Positions 26,058 through 36,098 of a DNA stretch of 64,000 nt are shown in pieces; the stretch's first letter is position 1, and each line of letters starts with the position of its first letter. Source of the stretch: an uncultured Lachnospiraceae bacterium (GTDB lineage Bacteria > Bacillota > Clostridia > Lachnospirales > Lachnospiraceae); NCBI GenBank assembly GCA_945929965.1, contig CAMEOT010000001.1, positions 242,140 through 306,139 on the forward strand, in the 5' to 3' direction. The translations under genes were made by a program, and so were the position numbers. The notes beneath the pieces are model-generated. The model had not been told where the DNA came from. It saw nothing but the letters and a program-made list of their open reading frames with translations, and ran no database searches.

Positions 26058-26945
26058 TTACGGTTTCAATAGCCGGGCGATCAGACCCTCGACCTCCTGG
26101 AGTTGTTCTTTTGTGCTCTCTTTGTGACTTTCCTTGCGGTATTTTGACGGAGACATGCCCTTCATGGCATGGAACGCCTTGGTAAATACCAGCGCATCAC
26201 TATACCCACAGGACAGGGCAATGCTCTCGATAGGATAATTCGTAGATTCCAGCAGCTCTCTCGCCTTGGTGATACGGAAGGTGGTGAGGAACTGCTGAGG
26301 CGACATTCCCAGATAATTCTGGAACAATGTATATAAATAACTGCGGTTGATACACACATAATCCGCCACATCCGTTACCTTGATAGGGTTACAGTAGTTA
26401 CTCTGGATAAAAGATACCGCTTTTTTCACATACTGGTTCCCCTTATCCTCTTCCTCTCTGGCTACCACACCGGCGCTGTCCGCGATCACAGACAGGAATA
26501 CTCCCAGCAGTCCGTTCCGGCGCAGATCATCCGCGATTCCAAAGGTATTGTGTTCCATCATATCGCGGACAATAGAATACAGCTCCTCTGATTTATCACA
26601 GGAAAAAATAGGATGCCTGTCTGACAGTCCCATGCTATGTAAATACTCTTCCGCGCGGCTCCCGGCGAATCCCACCCATAGATAACTCCAGGGATCCTTC
26701 GCATCCGCCTGATAGAAAGCCAGCTCGTTGGGCTGGATCAGAAATCCGTACCCGGCCTCCAGCCGGTATTCCTTGTCATGGAACCGGAAATGCCCCTTGC
26801 CGCTTAAGACATAGTGGATCAGGTAGTGCGGCTTGGATGCCGGTCCGAAGCTGTGCAGCGCTTCCGTCTGAGAGCACCCGCAGCAATTCACATACAGACT
26901 TCCTGTTTTGTCATTGATAAAGTCCAGCTTAAATGCTTTTTCCAT
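26058..26945 (-). CDS. AraC-family transcriptional regulator
   Basis: 295 residues. An N-terminal cupin-type sensing domain (HYVLSGKGHFRFHDKEYRLEAGYGFLIQPNE) is followed by a double helix-turn-helix at about 180-280 (VADYVCINRSYLYTLFQNYLGMSPQQFLTTFRI and IALSCGYSDALVFTKAFHAMKGMSPSKYRK). Such regulators usually activate sugar-use genes on binding a carbohydrate. Its targets are not obvious: the nearest genes are CapA-like and MCP, while the GH3-ABC locus lies 6 kb away. Single gene with an AGGATAGGAA ribosome site. Confidence 0.93.
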   Translation of the reverse strand: MEKAFKLDFINDKTGSLYVNCCGCSQTEALHSFGPASKPHYLIHYVLSGKGHFRFHDKEYRLEAGYGFLIQPNELAFYQADAKDPWSYLWVGFAGSRAEEYLHSMGLSDRHPIFSCDKSEELYSIVRDMMEHNTFGIADDLRRNGLLGVFLSVIADSAGVVAREEEDKGNQYVKKAVSFIQSNYCNPIKVTDVADYVCINRSYLYTLFQNYLGMSPQQFLTTFRITKARELLESTNYPIESIALSCGYSDALVFTKAFHAMKGMSPSKYRKESHKESTKEQLQEVEGLIARLLKP

Positions 26946-27039
26946 GGCAATTCCTATCCTTTCCTCTATTCCTCATCCGCACATGTCACTATCCACACAT
27001 CTGCCTCATCATCCGAAAGTTATCAACATTTTCCATCGG

Positions 27040-28296
27040 TCAATTCACTATAATCCCGCCGTCCTCATCAAACGCCACACAAAAAGCACTGCTGTATTCG
27101 TTCATACGCTGCAGGATCCTCTGCTTATCCTCCCCCGTTGCCGGCATCGGTCGGAAATCATTCCTTGTTTTGACAGAGCTTACCATACAGGGAATGATCC
27201 GGGCGTTCTGATCCTCCACCTTTTCCCCGTTCTCAAAAGTAAAGATCTGCTGGAAGATCATAGTGTCCTTGTCCTCCGGATTCCGGTTGGCTCCGAAGCA
27301 GAAATTTGCCAGGCTGTAAATGATATATCTGCCCTTGTATTCCTCGATTCCCTGTAACACATGGGGATGATGACCGATGACCAGATCCACTCCCCAGTCA
27401 ATGCATTTTCTGCCAAGCTGTTGCTGATAATTTTCCGGATAATTGTCTTTTTCAATACCCCAGTGACAGCAGGCGAGGATCAGATCCACGTTCTGTTCCT
27501 GCAAGACTTCGATATTGTTCTGAATCAGTTTCTCCGCCTGCGCGCCCCATTCCACTTCATTGACGGAGATAATACCGATCTTCAGATTCCGCTCTCCGCC
27601 GTGGGCTGCCGCACTGTCCGGGATTTCATAGATGCCTACATTTTTATCATAGGCATAGACAATGCCCTCCTGCTCCAATGCCGCCACTGTATCCCGACTG
27701 CCCTGTTCTCCGTAGTCCAGTCGATGATTATTCGCAAAACTGACCGCCTCAATGCTGCCTAAGGTCAGCAGATGGGCATACGCCGGATCTCCCTTGATGC
27801 AATAGGTCTGCTCCTCACGCATCTGTTCCGATGTGGTCAACGGTCCTTCGAGATTCACGATGGTCATATCATCCGCCTTGAAAATATCTCTCACATTCTC
27901 GAAAAAATATCCCTCATCCTCCGCCTGATCGTACGCCTGACGGAATGAATAGCTGTAATCCTGTTCCTGATGATTGCCCATAGTCACATCCCCTGCCGCG
28001 GAGATCGTGATCGTGCAGCGTTCACCCGTCAAAGTATCCGAATCCCCGGGCTGTCCCGCTTCCTGCAATGCAGTATTGTCACCGTCCATACTGCCGGTCT
28101 CAGATGCCTCCCCGACATTCTCAACGGTATGATCGTTCTGTGCCCCGGCATTGTAATTGTAACCACCGATAGGCTGCGCCAGTTCTTCCCGCCCCGGAAT
28201 ACAGACCTGCTGTGTCAGATCATCCCCGCAGCCGCTAAGCGCTATTACAATGACCGCACAAGCCAGTGCCACGAACCGCTTTTTTCTCTGCCCCAT
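27040..28296 (-). CDS. CapA-family lipoprotein (poly-gamma-glutamate synthesis-type metallophosphatase fold)
   Basis: 418 residues. A signal segment ends in lipobox ALSGCG. The PGA_cap domain starts at about 95 (ITISAAGDVTMGNHQEQDYSYSF), with metal-site motifs NLEGPLT, FANNHRLDYG, CHWGIEKD and IGHHPHVLQGIEEYKGRYIIYSLANFCFG. CapA proteins belong to capsule or poly-gamma-glutamate machineries, but here no capBC genes are nearby, so the substrate is unknown. It follows the LCP gene by 51 bp and the two may act together at the cell surface. Confidence 0.9.
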   Translation of the reverse strand: MGQRKKRFVALACAVIVIALSGCGDDLTQQVCIPGREELAQPIGGYNYNAGAQNDHTVENVGEASETGSMDGDNTALQEAGQPGDSDTLTGERCTITISAAGDVTMGNHQEQDYSYSFRQAYDQAEDEGYFFENVRDIFKADDMTIVNLEGPLTTSEQMREEQTYCIKGDPAYAHLLTLGSIEAVSFANNHRLDYGEQGSRDTVAALEQEGIVYAYDKNVGIYEIPDSAAAHGGERNLKIGIISVNEVEWGAQAEKLIQNNIEVLQEQNVDLILACCHWGIEKDNYPENYQQQLGRKCIDWGVDLVIGHHPHVLQGIEEYKGRYIIYSLANFCFGANRNPEDKDTMIFQQIFTFENGEKVEDQNARIIPCMVSSVKTRNDFRPMPATGEDKQRILQRMNEYSSAFCVAFDEDGGIIVN

Positions 28297-28347
28297 AAAA
28301 GTTCTCCCCCTCGATTTACCATATATGACGACAATGTCATCGTCACA

Positions 28348-29874
28348 TCAGTCTGCAGTCTCTGTTGTCGCAGTGCTGTCTCCCGTTCCATACAGATTCT
28401 CCTGCAGGAATTTCTTATTTGCCCCGAAATCCACCTCCAGCACGGACATTTTACGATGAGTCGCATCCTTATACGTGCCTTCAATGGGAATACTGTTCTG
28501 TATAATATCGTATGTCAGGATCTTCGGTGCCATAAGACTTAACCGGTAACACTCCGCCTGGGTCAGGTTCGTAGTCAGATTCGGCATCAGACCGTCGATC
28601 AGTCCCTTCGGATTCGTGAGTACGCCCTTAGGCAGCTTATGAATGACCTCTGTCAGCACCTTTCTCTGTCGCTCGGTTCTGCCGAAATCCGTACCGATAT
28701 AACGATTTCTGCAATAAGCCAGCGCCTGGGGTCCGTTCAGATGTACCATACCTCCGGACAGGTCATCGAAATAGTCCGTTCCCTCCGGTCTGCCCAGCAG
28801 GATATTATATTCTACCAGGTAGCCGTTCACGTATTCCACTTCCTTGCCGGTCAGCTCCAGATCCACGCCGCCCACGGCATCTACCAGATTCGCAAATGCC
28901 TCAAAATTCACCAGCACATATCGGCTGATATGAATGTTAAAATTCTGCTCGATAGTCTGCATCAGCAGTTCCGCACCGCCATAGGAGTATGCCGCATTCA
29001 GACGATTGTCCTTATGCCCCGGTATCTCTACATACATGTCACGGAGCAGAGATGTCATATATATCTTTTTCGTCTTGTTGCTGATAGACAGCAGGATCAT
29101 GGCATCGGATCTGCCATCCTCCCCGTTCTCACGGGAGTCGTTACCGATCAGGAGAATATTTGTAACTCCTTCTTCCTTCATGGGGGAGCTTGCCACAGAT
29201 TCGATCTCTTCATAATTCATCTCGGCATAGACCTTACCCACCAGGACATACAGCCCTGCTGCCAGAAATACAATGATCAGCGCTACTGCGATCAGGAAGC
29301 GCTTGAAGCTGGATTTTTTCTTTTTTCTGCCGCTCCCGGCTTCCTTTTTGTTTCCTTTTCTGCTCTTCTTATCTGTTTTCGTGTCTGTCTCCTCACGCTT
29401 CCCTGATTTTTTTCCGGAGCGTTTTTTGTCTCTGGGATCTTCGTAATCCTCGTATTCGTCCGCATAGTCCTCCCGTCTGCTACGCCGGGTTCTATCGGAT
29501 GCCGCCTGTCTGCGACGATCTGCATTACTGTTACTGCGACCACCACCATTACGATTCTCTGAAGTCTTACGCGTCGTCTCTCTGCGGGCTGCCTGTCTCT
29601 TACGATACGCAGGATCATCCCAATCCTCCGCGTAATCATCCTCTCTTGCTCGTCTTCCGGATCCGATCACGTCCAGTTCCTCCTCATCCTCGTCATCCTC
29701 ATTCATGTCAAACATCTGTGGAGCCGGACGCTCTGCTGTCCGCCTTCCGGTCCCGGACTTCCCACTGCCGGAGCCGGATGTCTGCATTTCCTGCAGCTCC
29801 TGCTGTAAAAAGGCTTCCAGACCTTTTTGTATATCTTCCATCTCCTGAATGGAGTCTCGCTCTCTGTCACTCAT
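28348..29874 (-). CDS. LCP-family (LytR-CpsA-Psr) cell-wall glycopolymer ligase
   Basis: 508 residues from the ATG at 29874 (GAGG 6 nt before it). About 170 N-terminal residues are cytoplasmic, disordered and very charged (Arg/Lys/Asp/Glu), followed by one membrane helix (about 190-212). The LCP domain has LLIGNDSRENGEDGRSDAMILLSI, SLLRDMYVEIPGHKDNRLNAAYSYGG and GPQALAYCRNRYIGTDFGRTERQRKVL, with the conserved Arg and Asp residues. LCP enzymes transfer teichoic acid or capsule chains from undecaprenyl-pyrophosphate to peptidoglycan. The long charged head is unusual in length. It heads a two-gene unit with the CapA-like gene. Confidence 0.95.
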   Translation of the reverse strand: MSDRERDSIQEMEDIQKGLEAFLQQELQEMQTSGSGSGKSGTGRRTAERPAPQMFDMNEDDEDEEELDVIGSGRRAREDDYAEDWDDPAYRKRQAARRETTRKTSENRNGGGRSNSNADRRRQAASDRTRRSRREDYADEYEDYEDPRDKKRSGKKSGKREETDTKTDKKSRKGNKKEAGSGRKKKKSSFKRFLIAVALIIVFLAAGLYVLVGKVYAEMNYEEIESVASSPMKEEGVTNILLIGNDSRENGEDGRSDAMILLSISNKTKKIYMTSLLRDMYVEIPGHKDNRLNAAYSYGGAELLMQTIEQNFNIHISRYVLVNFEAFANLVDAVGGVDLELTGKEVEYVNGYLVEYNILLGRPEGTDYFDDLSGGMVHLNGPQALAYCRNRYIGTDFGRTERQRKVLTEVIHKLPKGVLTNPKGLIDGLMPNLTTNLTQAECYRLSLMAPKILTYDIIQNSIPIEGTYKDATHRKMSVLEVDFGANKKFLQENLYGTGDSTATTETAD

Positions 29875-30040
29875 GTTGTACCTCATTTCCACATACCGGC
29901 ACCGGTACGTTCCTTAAGTCTCTTTCCTATTCGTCTCCTAGGATACCACACTCCTTTGTATTTGTCGCGGCAGAAATCCTTAATATTTGCTTAAATGTTG
30001 TCCAGCATTTTTTAAGACACACTTTCTATGACAATAAAAA

Positions 30041-30097
30041 GAAACTGTCTACGGCAGCCACAAGATTTTCTCTTGCATGCTTTCCGCAGACAGTCTC
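30041..30097 (-). terminator. Intrinsic terminator after the cytidylate-kinase-like gene
   Basis: A long stem with outer arms GACTGTCTGCGG and CCGTAGACAGTTTC is followed by TTTTTATTG on the minus strand, 36 bp after the stop of the kinase-like gene. Confidence 0.75.
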
Positions 30098-30132
30098 TGC
30101 ATTTTTGTTGTCTTATGTCATTCTATATTATT

Positions 30133-30732
30133 TTATTTATGAGCGATTCTCGCATCTATGTAATTCTTCAGAGATTCCACGGTCTCCTCCACGCCCAGCT
30201 TGCTGCTGTTGATGGACAGGTCGTAGTTACGGGAGTCGCCCCATTTTACCTTACAATGGCTGTTGTGGTAAGACTTTCTGCGGCGATCCTTCTCGATCAT
30301 ACGCTCTTCCGCATGACGGGCATCCAGTTTATAGATCCGCATGACACGCTCAATCTTGGCTTCTCTGTCTCCTAATATGAAGATGGAGATCAGATTCGGA
30401 TTGTCCTTCAGCACGATCTCGGAACAACGCCCTACGATCACGAAGGATTCTCCTGCTTCTGCCTTTTTCTTGATATAGTCGAACTGCATTCTCGCCACAT
30501 TATCTGCCGGAGAGCTGTTCATTCCCATTACGCTTCTGTACAGGAATTTGTTACGTCTCATTTCATCGAACTCTGCCAGTTCCTTGCTGCTCACGTTCAT
30601 GCTTGCAGCCACCTCGTCTAACAGGTTGTGATCGAACATCGGCAGCTTGTAATACTCTGCCAGCTTCTGTGCGATCTCATGTCCGCCGCTGCCGTACTCA
30701 CGGCTGACGGAGATAATCAGTTGTTCACTCAT
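30133..30732 (-). CDS. Cytidylate-kinase-like family protein
   Basis: 199 residues from the ATG at 30732, which has AAGGAGGG before it; the frame runs on into the upstream gene but without a ribosome site. The start LIISVSREYGSGGHEIAQKLAEYY is the P-loop variant of the cytidylate_kin2 family, and later RCSEIVLKDNPN, IFILGDREAKIERV and KWGDSRNYDLSINSSKLG are typical of it. True substrates are not established for this family; nucleoside monophosphates are presumed. It is 20 bp downstream of the antiporter gene and co-transcribed with it. A conserved-looking partnership of a kinase with a transporter suggests a shared task that I cannot name. Confidence 0.88.
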   Translation of the reverse strand: MSEQLIISVSREYGSGGHEIAQKLAEYYKLPMFDHNLLDEVAASMNVSSKELAEFDEMRRNKFLYRSVMGMNSSPADNVARMQFDYIKKKAEAGESFVIVGRCSEIVLKDNPNLISIFILGDREAKIERVMRIYKLDARHAEERMIEKDRRRKSYHNSHCKVKWGDSRNYDLSINSSKLGVEETVESLKNYIDARIAHK

Positions 30733-30752
30733 GGGTCTGCCCTCCTTAAGCT

Positions 30753-32111
30753 TTACAGGTATCTCGCATAGATCATTACCATGGAGATTACTATTACTAT
30801 TATAGTCGCAGGAGCCATAACTTTGCAATATTTTCCCCACTTAATCATATGACCTGCTTTTGCTGCGGTTGCAATACCTACGACATTTGCAGAAGCTCCG
30901 ATCGGAGTTGCGCTTCCGCCGATATCGGTACCCATAGCCAGTGCCCATGCCAGAATAGACAGGTCCACGCCCTGGGTAGCGGACAGACTGCTGATGATAG
31001 GGATCATCGTTGCAGCAAAAGGAATATTATCCACAAACGCGCTGGCGATGGCAGACACCCACAGGATAATCGCGATCATCAGCATCAGGTTACCGTTACT
31101 GATGTCACCGATGAAGTTCGCCATGACTTTCAGGATACCGGTCTGCTCCAGACCGCCTACCACCATGAACAATCCGATGAAGAACAGCAGTGTCTTATAA
31201 TCGATCTGCTTGATCAGTTTCAACGCATCCTTACCTGCGGCGATCAGCGTTACAATGGAGATAAATACGCCGATACAGGATACGGTCAGTCCGGTCTGTG
31301 CATGGGTTACCAGCAATGCTACTGCACACAGGAAAATAACGGTACTGATAATGAATCCCTTTTTATCGGTAATCGCCTCGGAAGGATCCGGGTAATTCTG
31401 ATTGCTGCCGGCTGCTGCCGCCTCGCTGGCACGCAGCTCCTTGTGGAATACCAGGTAAAAATACAATACAACTACGACCAGAGAAATACCTGCGATCAGA
31501 CCGGTATTGGTCAGGAAATCCGTGAAGGAATATCCCAGGGAAGTACCGATGATGATGTTGGGGGGATCTCCACACATGGTAGCGGATCCGCCCAGATTCG
31601 CACAGAATACCTCTGCCAGGATCATAGGCACCGGATTGAATTTCAACAGCTGTGACAGTTCAATCGTGACTGCTGCCAGGAACAGAATTACGGTGATACT
31701 ATCAATGAACATTGCCAGAATACCGGATAATACCATAAAAGTCACGAACAGCGGCACTACCTTATACTTAACCATTTTAGCAAGGCGCATACAGAGCCAG
31801 CGGAAAAATCCGACTCTCGCCATTCCCTCTACCATGATCATCATTCCCGCTACGAATACGATCGTCTCCCAGTTAATGCCGCTGGAAGTCTCCGCGGACT
31901 GTCCCGCCGTATACCAGAAATGACTTGTAAAAAAGCTGCCTAAATTCAAGGTCTCCCACACTGCACCCATACTGTGCATTCCCAGTCCGAATACCAGCAC
32001 CAGCGTCAGCAGACCGCAGCCCAGTGTAATAACGTGTCTCTCCCATACTTCCAGAACGATCAGGACAAACATCGCTACAAATATAACTACTGCAAGTATC
32101 TGTGCTATCAC
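30753..32111 (-). CDS. ArsB/NhaD (ion transporter superfamily) permease
   Basis: 452 residues from the GTG at 32111, chosen for the GAGGAGG ribosome site just before it. About eleven or twelve membrane helices. The motif ANLGGSATMCGDPPNIIIGTSLG and the second, inverted one DIGGSATPIGASANVVGIA are the paired signatures of the ArsB/NhaD/P-protein family of the ion transporter superfamily. Substrates in the family include Na+/H+, arsenite and dicarboxylates, so this should be called only a putative Na+/H+ antiporter or anion pump. No arsenic regulator is adjacent. It shares a transcript with the kinase-like gene. Confidence 0.9.
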   Translation of the reverse strand: MIAQILAVVIFVAMFVLIVLEVWERHVITLGCGLLTLVLVFGLGMHSMGAVWETLNLGSFFTSHFWYTAGQSAETSSGINWETIVFVAGMMIMVEGMARVGFFRWLCMRLAKMVKYKVVPLFVTFMVLSGILAMFIDSITVILFLAAVTIELSQLLKFNPVPMILAEVFCANLGGSATMCGDPPNIIIGTSLGYSFTDFLTNTGLIAGISLVVVVLYFYLVFHKELRASEAAAAGSNQNYPDPSEAITDKKGFIISTVIFLCAVALLVTHAQTGLTVSCIGVFISIVTLIAAGKDALKLIKQIDYKTLLFFIGLFMVVGGLEQTGILKVMANFIGDISNGNLMLMIAIILWVSAIASAFVDNIPFAATMIPIISSLSATQGVDLSILAWALAMGTDIGGSATPIGASANVVGIATAAKAGHMIKWGKYCKVMAPATIIVIVISMVMIYARYL

Positions 32112-32234
32112 TTTTCCTGCCTCCTCGTTAGTTTTTCTTATAAACGTACAAGAGTAGATTGTATCTGAAAAAGCAGGGGAAGTCAATCATTCTTTGGGAG
32201 GCTATGCATAAATATTCCGTTAAAGTTTTCCGGA

Positions 32235-35048
32235 TCATTCATTCCGGAAGCTTTCGATATCGTTCTTACCCACATAACGTAAGAACATGCGGTGCATGTC
32301 GATACCGCTCTCTCCGAAATACAGCTTCATATATTTCTCGCCGTCCTGACGAATGGGCAGTGTTACAACACGTTCCATGGTCTGACCTTCCGTACCGTTA
32401 AGGGTCACGGTCTGTTGTAATGTATTGTTCAGGAACACGGAGATCGGCAGCTGCGCCAGTTCTCCTAACGCAGAACTCATCCGGAATACCAGTTCATATC
32501 TTCCGATCCTGGAGAAATGCAACTGGTATACCGCACTTGTGCCCTTCTTCGTGGACAGCTTCTCCAACGGAAGCTCTATGTCCTCTAAAATCTTCGGCTC
32601 CGGAAGTTCCAGACGCGCCAGCACCTGTCCGCTGTCTCCTGCGCCCTCGGTGCTTATCGGATTGTGAAGCTCCGTGCATTCCTCTTCCTCTCTGTCCAGA
32701 AACCGTTCCATAGCAACGGAACGTAACAGGAAGCTACAGATATTTGCCGCATTCCGTGTAAGCTGTGCTCTGGTCAGTCTGCCATCTGCCAACCCTTCCG
32801 CGGTATTGTCCCCCGCGGAGTTGGATGCCGCATCCGCTACGACCATATAGATATCGTTCTGTGCCCGCACCATGGGAATCGTCTGTCTGCCGGAGCCGGG
32901 CTCACCCTCCTCGTTGATCTTCGCCCACCAGTCAGTCATCACAATGCCCTGATATCCCCATTCCTTACGGAGGATCGTCGTCAGAAGATCATAGTTGCCC
33001 GCTGTCCACAGTCCGTTCACCGGTCCGTAAGTAGACATGATGCTGTAAGCGCCGCCCTGTTTCACCGCGATCTCAAAGCCCCTCAGATAGATCTCCCGCA
33101 GTGCTCTCTCCGATACAATGGCATTAGCGTCATGCCGCTTGAATTCCTGATTATTACATGCAAAATGCTTAATGGTGCCGGTGACACCGTATTTTCCCAT
33201 ACCGGTCAGCTGTGCTGCTGCCATGATACCGGTGAGATACGGGTCTTCCGAAAAATACTCAAAATTACGACCGTTCAATGGATTCCTGTGGATATTGATG
33301 CCGGGTCCTAAGAGGGTGTCAATCTTGTTCTTCCGAAGCTCCATGCCCTCCATCTCATACAACTCCTCCACCAGCTCCGGATCAAAGGTGCAGGCAAGCA
33401 AGGTGCCGTTAGGCAGGGCATATGCCATGGTGCCGCAATCCATACGGATACCGGAGGGTCCGTCCGAACAACAGGCTATAGGAATCCCAAATCTCTTCAG
33501 TCCTTCTGTCACTCCGCCGAAGGCTGCTGCCGTACCCGGAGTCACTTTCGGGGAACACATGCCCTCTCCGCGGGTCATACAGATCAGGTCTTCGTCCGAC
33601 AATTGTGTCAGAAACTGTTCCAATGTGATTTTTCCATCCGATACATCCGCCAGCTTCCAGCCACGGTCTCCCGCATACTCACTCTGCGTAGGTCTTTCCT
33701 TAAGGATCCTGTCCGCCAGATCTATCGTTCGTAAAGGTACATCTTCCCAGTTTGCAATGGCATGATCCTTTTCCTCGAAAAAGAAAGGTTTCAGACGCTT
33801 AAACTCCTGTACCGGTGCCATTGCTTCCGTCACCATCCGTACTATCCGAAGCTCTGTCAGGGTCGCCTTGCCAGCCTCTACTGCGCTTCGCACATCGGTT
33901 CCTGCATAGAAGATATAGTCTCCCTCTTCCAGTACATAGCAGGATTTATGTCCGGTGACACCACTGTCATCATAGGAAGCATACTCCGTCAGCTCTGTTT
34001 TCAGCAGCAGTTCTTCTGTCTCACCCGGCTTCAGTTCTTCTGTCTTCGCAAATGCAGCCAGCTGGCGCAGAGGCTTTCCTAATTTCCCCTGAGGTGCTTC
34101 CAGATACAGCTGCACAGTCTCTCTGCCGGATACTCCCCCGACATTGGTTACTTTTGCAACTGCCGTGACTGCCATGCCCTGTACTGAGAATCCCAGGATC
34201 TCTGTCTGGAACTTCGTATAAGATAATCCAAATCCGAAAGGATACTTCACCTTATCTTTCGCAAAGGTCTCAAAATAACGATATCCTACATAAATATCCT
34301 CGGTATAGAAATTCTCCACCGGATCTCCGAAATTTTCCGTGGAAGGATAATCTTCAATATCTTCTGCAATCGTGTCACTTAATTTACCACTGGGATTTAC
34401 ATTGCCGGTCAGAACGTCTACACAGGCCCTGCCCCCCTCCTGGCCTCCCTGCCAGATATAGAGTACTGCCTGCGGCTGATACCGGTCTACCCACTTCATA
34501 TCTATAATGTTGCCGACATTCAGTACCACGATCGTATGCTCAAAAGCATGACATACATTATGAAGGAGCTCCTCCTCCAAAGCTGTCAGCAGATAGCTTC
34601 CCTCCGCCGCACTGTTATCCTTATCTTCCCCGGCAGTACGCCCGATGACCACGATCGCTGCATCCGACTGTCCGGCTGCCTGCGCCGCCAGTTCTTCATC
34701 TACGGGCATCTCCTCCTGATTCCAGGGTTCCATGGCCCAGCCTTCTCCCACATCAAAGGGATGCTCCTTCAGCCACTCACGGTACTGTGTCTCCAGCGCT
34801 TTGTTTATCTGCACCGTGCCGTCTTTCTTCAGGCTGTCTGTAATATTGGTAACATAAGGGGCATTCACCATACCGCCGGAGCCGGTGCCACTCTTATAAT
34901 GCTCGAACTGCGTTCTGCCGAAGATTGACACCCTCTGCCCTTTTTGCAAAGGCAGCACACTGTCTTCATTTCGAAGCAATACGCTTCCCTCTGTTGCCAC
35001 TCGTCTTGCCAGTTCCGCATACTTCTCATAATCCAAGGTATATTTCAT
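32235..35048 (-). CDS. GH3 beta-glucosidase-type enzyme, domain-permuted
   Basis: 937 residues, no signal peptide. The domain order is permuted: the C-terminal-type alpha/beta sandwich comes first (RVATEGSVLLRNEDSVLPL, then VVIGRTAGEDKDNSAAEG), a fibronectin-III-like domain follows (TNVGGVSGRETVQLYLEAP), and the GH3 barrel is last. The barrel has KHFACNNQEFKRHDANAIVSERALREIYLRGFE and the nucleophile Asp near residue 703 in GIVMTDWW. Permuted forms occur in Ruminococcus and clostridia and often cleave beta-glucosides or xylosides. It lies downstream of a sugar ABC importer ended by its own terminator, so the importer probably feeds it. Confidence 0.93.
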   Translation of the reverse strand: MKYTLDYEKYAELARRVATEGSVLLRNEDSVLPLQKGQRVSIFGRTQFEHYKSGTGSGGMVNAPYVTNITDSLKKDGTVQINKALETQYREWLKEHPFDVGEGWAMEPWNQEEMPVDEELAAQAAGQSDAAIVVIGRTAGEDKDNSAAEGSYLLTALEEELLHNVCHAFEHTIVVLNVGNIIDMKWVDRYQPQAVLYIWQGGQEGGRACVDVLTGNVNPSGKLSDTIAEDIEDYPSTENFGDPVENFYTEDIYVGYRYFETFAKDKVKYPFGFGLSYTKFQTEILGFSVQGMAVTAVAKVTNVGGVSGRETVQLYLEAPQGKLGKPLRQLAAFAKTEELKPGETEELLLKTELTEYASYDDSGVTGHKSCYVLEEGDYIFYAGTDVRSAVEAGKATLTELRIVRMVTEAMAPVQEFKRLKPFFFEEKDHAIANWEDVPLRTIDLADRILKERPTQSEYAGDRGWKLADVSDGKITLEQFLTQLSDEDLICMTRGEGMCSPKVTPGTAAAFGGVTEGLKRFGIPIACCSDGPSGIRMDCGTMAYALPNGTLLACTFDPELVEELYEMEGMELRKNKIDTLLGPGINIHRNPLNGRNFEYFSEDPYLTGIMAAAQLTGMGKYGVTGTIKHFACNNQEFKRHDANAIVSERALREIYLRGFEIAVKQGGAYSIMSTYGPVNGLWTAGNYDLLTTILRKEWGYQGIVMTDWWAKINEEGEPGSGRQTIPMVRAQNDIYMVVADAASNSAGDNTAEGLADGRLTRAQLTRNAANICSFLLRSVAMERFLDREEEECTELHNPISTEGAGDSGQVLARLELPEPKILEDIELPLEKLSTKKGTSAVYQLHFSRIGRYELVFRMSSALGELAQLPISVFLNNTLQQTVTLNGTEGQTMERVVTLPIRQDGEKYMKLYFGESGIDMHRMFLRYVGKNDIESFRNE

Positions 35049-35172
35049 ACGTTTGTCTGCTCCTTTCCTGTTTTATCTGTATTTCTGTCCGCACCAGGAA
35101 CCTATTCCATGATCTTATGTGAGTGCAGCTTTTATCCTATAAATGATAACACTAATTTCCTGATACATCCAC

Positions 35173-35203
35173 AAAAAAAGCTCTTTTCCCTGCGGAAAAG
35201 AGC
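35173..35203 (-). terminator. Intrinsic terminator after the ABC permease operon
   Basis: A perfect 10-bp stem GCTCTTTTCC/GGAAAAGAGC with a 3-nt loop, followed by seven T on the minus strand. It separates the importer genes from the GH3 gene, with 125 bp remaining before the GH3 start. Confidence 0.93.
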
Positions 35204-35217
35204 CTCAAAAAAGCAAT

Positions 35218-36084
35218 TTATTTGATACCGGAGTGCATAAAGCTTTCCATGAACTGTCTCTGAAAAACAAAGAACAGGATCAATAATGGTGCACATACCA
35301 GTACTGTCGCCGCACTGACATCACTCCACTGCATTCCTGTCTCGTAAGACATGGCGAACATGGCCAGTCCCAGAGACAGCGGCCGCTTTTCTACGGAGTC
35401 CGTCATAACTAACGGCCAGAGGAAATTGTTCCATTGGAACGATGCCGAGATCATTCCAAAGGAAATATACGCAGGCTTGAGTAACGGCACATACACCTTC
35501 CACAGAATCTGGAACAGATTGGCTCCGTCCATTTTCGCCGCTTCTTCCAGTTCGTAGGGGATCGTCTTGATGGTCTGTCGCACGATCAGAGTTCCCATGG
35601 CCGAAGCAAAAAAGGGGAGCATAATGCCGATCTTCGTATCCGTCAGTCCCCATTTTGCCATCATGGAATAATTGGGCAGGATCAATACTTCCGGTGCGAT
35701 CATCAGCTGTGACAGGAACAATACAAATAATGCTTTGGAGCCGTAAAAATCTATTCTCGCAAAAGCATAGCCCGCCAGTGTAATCAGTACGAACTGGACC
35801 ACCAGCACTCCCACCACAATAAAGATCGTATTCCCGTAATATTTTCCAAAGGGCGCTGCCGCCAGTACTCTCCGGAAATTCTCCAGTGTGGGCCACGCCA
35901 CAGCCGTCAGATCCAGGGTCAGTTCCCTGGGAATAAACGCAGTCCTCACCACCCACACCAAAGGGATCAGAGACACGGTCAACAATAAAAACATGACTCC
36001 GTAGACCAGGATCCTTCCCAGGTGAACCGAATGATGTACTCTTCCCCGCATCGGTGCCTTTACGGCAGAATATTTGATATCCAT
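35218..36084 (-). CDS. Sugar ABC transporter permease, MalG type
   Basis: 288 residues from the ATG at 36084, favoured by GGATGGAG 6 nt before it; a TTG start 18 bp upstream is less likely. Six membrane helices. The EAA loop is YELEEAAKMDGANLFQILWKVYVPLLKPA, the contact for the MalK-type ATPase, which must be encoded elsewhere. It ends SFMHSGIK, typical of carbohydrate ABC permeases of the CUT1 class. It follows the MalF-type permease at 14 bp. Confidence 0.95.
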   Translation of the reverse strand: MDIKYSAVKAPMRGRVHHSVHLGRILVYGVMFLLLTVSLIPLVWVVRTAFIPRELTLDLTAVAWPTLENFRRVLAAAPFGKYYGNTIFIVVGVLVVQFVLITLAGYAFARIDFYGSKALFVLFLSQLMIAPEVLILPNYSMMAKWGLTDTKIGIMLPFFASAMGTLIVRQTIKTIPYELEEAAKMDGANLFQILWKVYVPLLKPAYISFGMISASFQWNNFLWPLVMTDSVEKRPLSLGLAMFAMSYETGMQWSDVSAATVLVCAPLLILFFVFQRQFMESFMHSGIK

Positions 36085-36098
36085 AATTTTCTCCATCC

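Noticed and set aside
32230..32265. TAAAGTTT near the end of the GH3 gene as another sigma-28 promoter
   Set aside because: No GCCGATAA-like -10 follows at 11 nt, and the position points into the end of a convergent coding region.
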